Assembly (NCBI GenBank): GCA_933228895.1
Contig: OW121854.1
Location: 53,734,609-53,798,608, forward strand
Reading direction: 5' to 3'
From: Platycnemis pennipes
Taxonomy: Eukaryota > Arthropoda > Insecta > Odonata > Platycnemididae
DNA length: 64,000 bases
Every line of letters starts with the position of its first letter. The first letter of the stretch is position 1. Shown here piece after piece: positions 55,730 to 64,000 of this stretch. Below the pieces are notes generated by a model. It did not search any database. It was given only the letters and a program-made list of their open reading frames with translations, and was not told the DNA's origin. The position numbers and the translations under genes are program-made.

Positions 55730-57480
55730 TATTATGTGCATTCGAGTTTGAAGGATGTTTATGAAGGAACCGAAAACCTTCAGAAAATTGAACAACATGG
55801 TATTTTTGTCTGGTTTAATTCCACGTTAAACATTAAAAAATTGGCACGGTTTTCCATGCAACAAATAGCCGCTAATCCATCTCATTCCCACATGTACAAA
55901 TACACGTTGATGTATAATAAGTTGACTAAATTACGTTTTTAACGACGACATATCATAACTTGGGCGTATCTAAAGATTTTAACGAACTTAATACAGTATT
56001 TCCTTGACCATCTACAGTCGAGAAAATTGCTCATGATATGACAGACGACACTATCATTTCTTGACGACAAGAAACACATTTAGGAGTGAACCACGGAATG
56101 GAAGGTACCCAAGGAGGAAGTGAAGCTTTTGAATTGGCAACTACTAGCAGAAGAAAGAAAAAACATCCAAGCCTATCAATATGGATACATGGGAGCTACA
56201 AATTTGGTTAAAAGCATTGACAAACATGGAACAAAACGAATGGATACAACAAGAATAGATACATTGTATGCGTAGCGTTCAGGATTAGCGGAACTGTCTG
56301 CTCCGAAGAGATTACCTGGCCGTCTTTCACCGTTAATGTGAATGGAGAAAACTTTATGCTTTTTAAACATTAAGAATTAGAATAATTAGGTATTATCATA
56401 AATATTTCTGCCGCAGAGATTTTCTCTAACCCTTAATTTTAATTCATTTATCATTTACACATAATTTGTAATAACTTTCAACGGTAATATCATCATAGGG
56501 CATTACCACAACTCCAATACGATCAAATATCTAGGCATTGTCTTTCCTTAATTCCTTATTGACCCAATTTATTTCCACATCACCGCTTTTAAAAAGTCAA
56601 TTCTTAATGCTATTCCTCCAGTTTACATCACTCGAATTGAAGGTTTATTTTTCAATAGTTTTCTATAACTTCCTCTTCAGGCTTTTCCTTACCGTACAGC
56701 ACCTTTACCTCAAATGCTATGAAATCAATTCATAGAAACAATAAATGAGACAAGTGCACATGAGCAATAGTCATGAAATAATACTGTGAGTACAGTGCTG
56801 GCTAGCGTTCTCATTTTCGCCTTAAGTAGGTATCAATGAAACACTAATATCCGATATATTGCTTTGAATTATAATCCAAAACTTGATGGATATTTCGTTA
56901 GTGACTGTACATTCAGATGATAAGTTGAATAAAAGTAAATCTTCATAAAAAAATAACGACACGAGTATTCAATTACTGCTAGTTAATTATTCAAAATGTT
57001 CATTATTTCACAACTGGTTCAACTATTGAATGTTTGCATAGCCATATGACAGCCATTATAAAATAATGAGACACACTTTCACAAATATAATGCAACACTT
57101 AGGTAAATTATCTTTAGAATTGTTGATAACTTTATAGATATTAAATTAAAGTTATTTTTACAGGATGGGAAAAGTTGATTATCATTATCATCGGAAGAAA
57201 ACAATACAGCAATAGAAGTTCTGCGATTGAAATATACTTTTTTAACATTAACATTATGTTAAATATGCGGTGAAATACTATATCATATATTTTAAAATAC
57301 ATACAGTTTTCAGAAATTGGATTTTCCCAACAAATCATATAAAAGGCAACGCTTTTGGGATGCAAAACATACGTTAGTCTGCTATTCATTTCCTATTTTA
57401 AAAAATAAAAATTATGTTCAAAATAAGGTAATTCTAGCTCTGAAGTGCTTACAAAAACGGATCGGCTCTTTTAAAGACTG
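55730..57480. other. gene-free stretch
   Basis: AT-rich DNA. The frames at 55,691-55,942 and 55,394-55,798 partly overlap the LINE remnant and have no motif. Nothing else recognised. Confidence 0.55.
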
Positions 57481-57499
57481 AGTGACGTTATTTCATACC

Positions 57500-58030
57500 T
57501 TTTTCTGCACCTGATTCAGTTCCCAATTGCGGTGATCCCCGAAAAGCGTGAATCATGTGCCGGCGTCAGATTTAGCGAAAAAAATCATTTTTTGGCAATA
57601 GCGTGAGGCATTCAATCGTATTAACTAAGTTTTCGCCACTGGATTATACTCTCTCACTCGTCTGAGCCACCGAGTGAACTCTTCCATCAGCCTGCCGGAA
57701 TTAATCCCTCTTTTGCCAGTTTTCCGCGCTCATTATTCTTTGTCTCCGAGCGATCCATTGTTCCCTTCGCTTCGTACCCTCGTTCCTTTTATTCCGCTCC
57801 TCTCTTCTCTGTAACACACATTGAATATCCCTCCCTTTTACTCTTTCTCTCTTACTGTATCCAAATTTTATTCGGTACACCTCCTCTTTTGTCTCTCCCA
57901 TCAAAAGTCAATGCCTTCCGGCCTGCGGGAAAAATTTACTTTTAAGAATCTCGGAGCGGCCGTGTGTGTTTCCGACCAAATTTTTCGGAATGACGACTCT
58001 TGCTCGGCCCGAGGAGGTTTTTAGGCTGAT
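57500..58030. promoter_or_regulatory. pyrimidine-rich island
   Basis: The top strand is C/T-rich from about 57,650 to 57,900 (CTTTTATTCCGCTCCTCTCTTCTC and similar, broken by few purines), then CpG-rich to 58,020. This opens a charged minus frame (57,701-57,904) of Glu/Arg/Lys bias and a plus frame (57,821-58,024), both without motifs. Confidence 0.3.
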
Positions 58031-58034
58031 TCAG

Positions 58035-59450
58035 AACTCTAAAAGCTTTCACCAAAAACTTTTCAAGGGAGAATGATACATGTTAGTAGTTTCAAAATCA
58101 ATTTATACAAAACTTGAATCAAGATACTACTTGGAAGTCTATTTATGAAAAATTAGGGGAAGTTTTGGAAGTTAAAATGTAGTGATACGAAGCAACGCAG
58201 TAGTATACTGTCTTCAACACTTGTGGGATTTAATTATGGTTCTGTCACATCCTGAGCATCGCTCGTATAACATTTGCCTATTAATTTTTAAAACAAGCGA
58301 ACTAGAATTAGGATGAAAACCTTAGTTTCTAAACTCAATTTAGGATCCAGCTAAACAAAAAATATGGTGTTTACGCATTAGAGTCAAATTAAACTCTATA
58401 TCTATGGTGTCCCTTAAACAGGCTAAAAATACTTGTTAATTATTTGTCATTCATTGAGGCTGAACTACATCATCATTTTCATCGTCAGTAAAAGATAGCT
58501 TTACCTGCTCTGCAGAAGTTAAAACCAATAATTAGCCTATTATCAGACGTGAATTATTGCAGGTATGTGTTGAGCACAATTGAAATTTATAACGGAGGGT
58601 TAAATATGAAAAATATGTATAGAAAATAGGGATATTGTGGTAGTGTTTTAAATAAATTCTAGACTTAAGATTAACGTACACATCTTCCTGACCCTAAGCA
58701 AAAATTTAATTGAGAGAGTTATTAGTCATTACTACTTATTCTGCGACACCAGGTCAAATTGTTCTTAGAGAAAGTTAAAAGGCTGAAATGTATTACAATA
58801 TCTTTTACTGCATTATTTAGGACTTATCTAATCACTTATAGGCTAAACCAGAAACAGAGAGTAAACAAATCGTCTTTTTATACCATTACATTCACTAACT
58901 AAAGTAAATAGGGATTTAAGGTTCACAAATCACTAACTTTCAATCCAAACGCCAACGAACCATTTTTCTAATCAATCAACATACCACTGATTAACATCGT
59001 GAATTTATAATTTTCTCATAAGCACCGGTAAGAAAGAAGTAAGGAAGAAGTAAGGGAAAATGCATGCAAGTGCATTTAAATTAGAATATAAAATCTAGGC
59101 AGGGAAACTTTACTAGTTTTTTAGGCGGAAAAGAGACTCATTGCCATTATCACGGTCTCATTTAATGTGAGTATATTTTAACCCAAAAATGTTTAAATTC
59201 CATTTTATTTGACATGCAGTCTGATTAAGGACTCGAGCACGATGAAAGATGTACCTTATAGTTTTAAACGAATAACATGAATACCTACATGAATGCGGAA
59301 AAAGGGAACACCTTCATGAAGACCTGAGTCAAACCGTAAGGGAAAAATGGAGCACGAAAGAAATATATTTATCGCAAAACGAATTAACGCATGTGAAACA
59401 AAATTGTGTTTTAAAAAATTAGTTCTGAGAAATTTAAATTTCACCGAGAG
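58035..59450. other. gene-free stretch
   Basis: AT-rich DNA; nothing recognised. Confidence 0.55.
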
Positions 59451-59454
59451 AAGA

Positions 59455-59965
59455 TTTTTGTTTTGGGTCTGGAAAGAAGTCTTGGGTTCCAGGGGCTACC
59501 AACGGCTGAGGATATACATCTCTGTAACACCTATGATCCTAATCCATGGGTGCAAACACTACATCCATGCCTTGTAAGAACCTAAACCAACGACCTGTGG
59601 GTTGTTAACCCTGCGCGTTAATATCCTGGAACCCACTGCTGTCAAGAAAAGAATAGTTAGCCCACAAACACAAAGGAGGCAAGAGATGTACAGTGCATTT
59701 TCAACATGTCACGTATATAGAACACCTGTGAATCAGCGGAAGATAGTCAATCCAGAGTGAACTAATCAATCTTCTTGGGCGATCGCCTAATTTCCCAGCA
59801 GCGGGGGGAGAGCATTTCCGAAAAGCTGATTAAACCTTGAGGGGGAAGAAGGTTAAACCCCACTCTCTTCAATCTGTTCGCCTTCCTATAAAGGCACCCC
59901 CGGGAAGGGTGAGCTAGAAAGCGCTAATACCATCGCCGCCCACGTGCGGTTCCGTTCTCCGAAAA
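59455..59965. other. GC-richer patches, class unknown
   Basis: Two blocks stand out. At 59,460-59,640 the sequence contains GGGTTGTTAACCCTGCGCGTTAA (an inverted GGGTT...AACCC). At 59,760-59,960 it contains the palindrome GGGCGATCGCC (near 59,777) and CACCCCCGGGAAGGGTG (imperfect inverted repeat, near 59,896). No frame or repeat partner was found in the window. Confidence 0.3.
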
Positions 59966-59969
59966 GGAA

Positions 59970-61785
59970 AGAGGAAATGACGAGATGAAATACATCGCAA
60001 AAAACATTTAAAAAATCATCTCCAGGGAATGAGGACAAAACGAAGAAAATTAAACCAGCATAAGATGGCTGAAGGGATACGCTAGTGTATTCAAAGAAAA
60101 GGCTTACTCCCTTCCTTGCGAAATTTGGGATATTTTCGTCTTATATAGCAGCCTGGAAACACAGAGGTCAAGTGTTCCAACCCATTTTGAAGTGTGGACA
60201 TTGATGGCAATACATCTAACATTAAGCTAAGGTGAGACGAGGTGATTATATTCTAGCACTAGGAGTTTATTATAATTAATTCCGCCTCATCAGCCGGAAA
60301 ACAGAATAAATATTAGGCTTGAATCGCAAATACTTTCATTTCTTTACGTTCAAGGAAAGCCGATTTTCTAGTATATTATTCAAAGGGATTAATTTACACA
60401 TTTTTCCAGGAACTTCAGGCCTTAAGCTGAAGACCAAGATTATTTATTTTTCAGGATAATTTTCATATTAATAATTCAGGAGAGATAAAGGTTAACTATT
60501 TATCCGTGCACTATTTGGAAAGATATTGAGCATTTATTTTTTGCGAATTAGAAAAGTCGGATCCAGGTATGTATAACTCACGAATGAATTTGTGGTACAA
60601 GGAATAAGATTTGGCTTAAACAAGTGCATGTCTAGGTGGTAAATGATCCTTTCAAAACCTCCTTATTTTGAAGCCGTTTAAATCTGTTTGCTTGTAGGAG
60701 ACTTAGAATAAGTGCCCGTTGGTATCTTCATAAACGCGATTGGTGGCAAACGAAAGAGTGTAAATACAGATAATGAAGAGTTCTTACTACTTACACATGT
60801 GTTTCACCAGTATTTCCTCCCAAGTAGACCTATATTTTGACATATTTCTATGGACGTCTTACGTGCTATCATGCGTCTTCAGTGCTAAAAAAGCATAAAT
60901 TAAATCTTGGTAAAATTTAAATCATCTTGTTGTAAGATAAACGAATGCGAGATTCTTTAAGTTTTTATTTCCAAAACTCCCATTCACAAGCTTTGTGGCG
61001 TATTTTTTTGTTTCTTTTTATAATAACAGTACACTGGCTGTTTATTATGTGAATGATTTTTCAAAATACAATTTTTGACTCTTAGGATTTTTGATTGCCT
61101 ATTTGTCAGTTCAAGTGGATTTCACCAATACACCTCAATATGATTCCCGGCAAAAATTAAGAAATAATTTCTCGAATACTCAATTCCTGAAAAATTATCT
61201 GCTTGAACTCTTAATTTATCAGATTTATTATAAGTTTGTTAGCACTTATGATGACAGTAGCAATGGCTATTCTACCAGCGTCTTCTAGCCAAAGGTGTCG
61301 GGAAGCTAATTTTGTCCCGTTTATATGTAACTGATCGTGTAAATCTTGTGCTGTGACTGGCTATGGGCGAAATAGATTTTTTCCAATCACCATGCAGGGG
61401 TCAACATCCTAAAGTGAAAACTGGATCCCGAGACCTGAAGTCACTGGAATGAAATCCTGGAACAATATCGTGTGAAAAGCTAGCACACGTGGAGGAAATA
61501 CGCAGATATTTTTTTCCCATTATTTCAGAAATCTACGAGCAAAAATTAATTGACTAATTTTCATGGATATCACGTGAGGGGCTCAGTTCAAAAACTTTAG
61601 GTAAACTTTTCAGACGGAATCGGCATCAAACTGAAATGTCCAAACACACCTATTCGTAGAGTTTCAAAATATTTTGCTTCAATCCTCAAATAGCAATACA
61701 CACAAACATGCTCTATTGCATACGTATATTCAGAACAAATACGTATAGAATACAAATTGAATGTGACGTGAGGTGAAAGATATAT
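59970..61785. other. AT-rich gene-free stretch
   Basis: Nothing recognised; short frames without motifs. Confidence 0.55.
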
Positions 61786-61792
61786 CCCGATG

Positions 61793-62215
61793 ATACTTTT
61801 TTCTGTCCATTTCCAATAGAACCTTTTTCGTCGAGCAAGACTTCAGCACTGGGTTACATGAACGTAGGGTAAATCTCAAGCTCCCACAACAATATTATTT
61901 TCGTGTCGTACGAAGTTCTATAATTATTTATTGAGTGAAAATCAAGGGAATACGGTACTTTGAGGGTCGGAAGGGGGTAACAATAGGGAGAAAGGAGGGG
62001 AATAATACTTTTTTCTGTCCATTTTCACGGCATCCTTTTTCGTCAAGCAAGACTTCAGCATCAGGTTACCTGAACCTAGGGAAAATCTCAAGCGCTCATA
62101 GGAACATAATTTCGGGTCGTAAGACATTTTATAACTCTTTATCGAGAGGATTTCAAAGGAAAACGCTACTTTGGTGGGGGTAACAAAAGGGAGAAATTTG
62201 GAGGATGGGGAAAAT
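61793..62215. repeat. 212-bp imperfect tandem duplication
   Basis: Two head-to-tail copies start with ATACTTTTTTCTGTCCAT at 61,793 and 62,005. Shared blocks follow in order: 'ctttttcgtc.agcaagactt', 'ggttac.tgaac.tagg', 'aatctcaag', 'tt.gtgtcgta / tcgggtcgta', 'ggtaacaa.agggagaaa'. The copies differ at many positions, so the duplication is old. The minus frame at 61,942-62,301 spans it and has no motif. Confidence 0.85.
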
Positions 62216-62299
62216 ATGCATAAAGAGTTTGGAGGAATGTATGCTAAAGTGAAACAGGAGATTGTAAATGAGGACGAAACTGGAATAGCAGAAAATGAC

Positions 62300-64000
62300 A
62301 TGAAAATGAGGATGTTGAAATTGAACCAGGGAGATTAGATCGCGAAATACGCTCGTTGATACAGGGCCCTAATGAAACCATCAAGAGAATAAAAAGCACA
62401 TATCTGGAGAGAATTTCGGCGTCGAAAGGGATATAAAAGCTCAGCTGTATGTTGGAAGAAGACTGTCTTCCTTTTACAAGAGAGGATAGACCTAAATTTA
62501 TAGAAATAAATAATTGACACATGTAAACCCACTCGTAAAATATGCAATAGGTACATATGCTCTGAAGTCATTTATGTCACGATTAAAGTTGAAGTCTATG
62601 TAGTAGACAGAAAGCAACATAAAATTCTGAATTTCCTTCAAAATTAGGAAGAGCATTTACACCGAAGCTAAACTAATTTCTTTAAAAAATTAGAAAAGTC
62701 ATGAGGTATGGAGAAAAGGAGATTATTCTTTGGGTGAATAAAAAAGAGAACAATTTCGAATGCTTACATTCTAGGAAGAAATATACGTAAATTCCAGCAC
62801 CTGATGAGAACCATTTCAAAACAATCAGGTTCGACCCTCAGTTTAGAAGGTAAAATAATCTATTTTCCGGACCTTTATCCTAAATTGCTCATGGCATGCT
62901 CAAATCATACACAGATTATACACGTACATCACTTATGTTCTCCTTGCAGTGGCACATATGAAACAAAAATAAGAAACAATTTTAGTATTCGACTATCGCT
63001 CTGAGTCTGCGTAGTCCATCTGTGACAAAAAATATTGCAAATAGGCGAAAATAATAATAAGAGCTAATAGTTACTTACTAAATACTAAAAGAGCAGAAAA
63101 ATCACCTGAGATGAAGGTTGTATTTTTGCTTATAATTGGAAAAATTTTGGAGAACACAAAAAATCACGAGGGGAGCAAACACCGTGTTGCCGAATACAAA
63201 GACCACCAAAACCAGAGTTCCTCATTTATGACCAGAAATTGTGGATTGTAACATTATTAAATCTGTAGACTCATAAACCCAATGCACGCGGTGAGAAATC
63301 GGTATCCATAAATATGCTTAATACTCTTTTGTTCTTTACATATTTATCACAGAAAAACATTTGTTTTAGAGCTGCGCATAAATATATGAAATTCATGACA
63401 TCCATACGATGAAATATGAGTGGTATTGAAAGGTTATTTATTATACAAAATAATACAACGATTCCAGGAATTTTCTGAAAGATGTTTGAATAATAGGTCA
63501 TTTTTGCGTATAAATTTACTGATTTACATTAAAAAGTGTTACTTACTTAATTGATTCAACTTGTATCACTATAGTATTTATTCAATTAAAAAATCAGCCC
63601 ACTATCTCCAATGATTTTCAAGTTTCATTACGAGGAAAGCAGTGTCTTTGCGCTATCTAGGAAAAAGCATAGAAAGTTCAGGAGTCTAAAGGCAGTGGTA
63701 TACTTTCCATATAATACTAGACAAGGCGTAAGAACGGAATAAATTTAAACTATATTTGCGATAAATATTAACATCAATTCCAGAAGATTGAGTTCTAAAT
63801 TCCATGGCGTGGGTGGCATTTCCGTTCAATCCAACGATTTACAATGAGCAATCGAGTACGCTCGACTGGTTCTGAGAGAAAGTAAATGTAATTAACCACC
63901 CGATGCGGAAAGGGAAATTTTCCCATCGAATGAGAATAATGTAAGCTCGATTAACACAGTATGGTACGGCGCAGTGGTGTAACTTTTGGCCCATGATAAA
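62300..64000. other. gene-free stretch to window end
   Basis: AT-rich DNA. The minus frames at 62,244-62,571 overlap one another and show no domain. Nothing else recognised. Confidence 0.55.

Noticed and set aside
1..64000. CRISPR array, bacterial operon or prophage
   Set aside because: No regularly spaced short repeats, no ribosome-binding-site-led ORF runs; all recognisable proteins are from eukaryotic transposons.

Overview
The window looks like repeat-rich, AT-rich nuclear DNA of an arthropod, most likely an insect with a large genome. This is an inference from the transposon families present (RTE-clade LINEs, Penelope-like elements, an irritans-type mariner, tRNA-derived SINEs, a long LTR); the species cannot be named from the sequence. 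I found no host gene that I can recognise. There is no credible multi-exon gene, tRNA gene, rRNA or CRISPR array. The window behaves like a gene desert or part of a very long intron.

Layout. 0-5 kb holds a palindrome and subrepeats, a short codon-like minus-strand patch, a decayed RTE 3' end and a decayed Penelope GIY-YIG domain. 5.5-9.5 kb holds two GC-rich purine/pyrimidine islands (the second with a 41-base C run) and a SINE. 10-15 kb holds a SINE-like repeat, a duplicated RTE 3' end, an unrecognised 111-codon minus-strand frame with one stop, and a 1.6 kb solo LTR with a target-site duplication. 15-25 kb is mostly featureless, with pyrimidine-rich islands and two hairpins. 25.8-29.5 kb holds a SINE and the longest element, a broken RTE-type LINE on the minus strand. 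33-38.5 kb holds dispersed repeats, an island and SINEs. 40.8-44.1 kb is a transposon cluster: RTE 3' half, CpG-rich island, Penelope fragment with inverted arms, and further RTE 3' ends. 45-54.8 kb holds the second copy of a 0.55 kb repeat, islands, two SINEs (one with target-site duplications), a 104-bp direct repeat and a decayed mariner. 55-64 kb holds a LINE remnant, an island and a 212-bp tandem duplication, and is otherwise featureless.

The elements are not cooperating genes but layers of insertions of different ages. The most interesting observations are the Penelope GIY-YIG fragment between 68-bp inverted arms that carry a hammerhead-like GAAAC/GTC core; the palindrome that overlaps the stop codon and ends RTE copies; the central box shared by three SINEs; and the solo LTR. 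All protein assignments come from reading translations by eye; no database search was possible.
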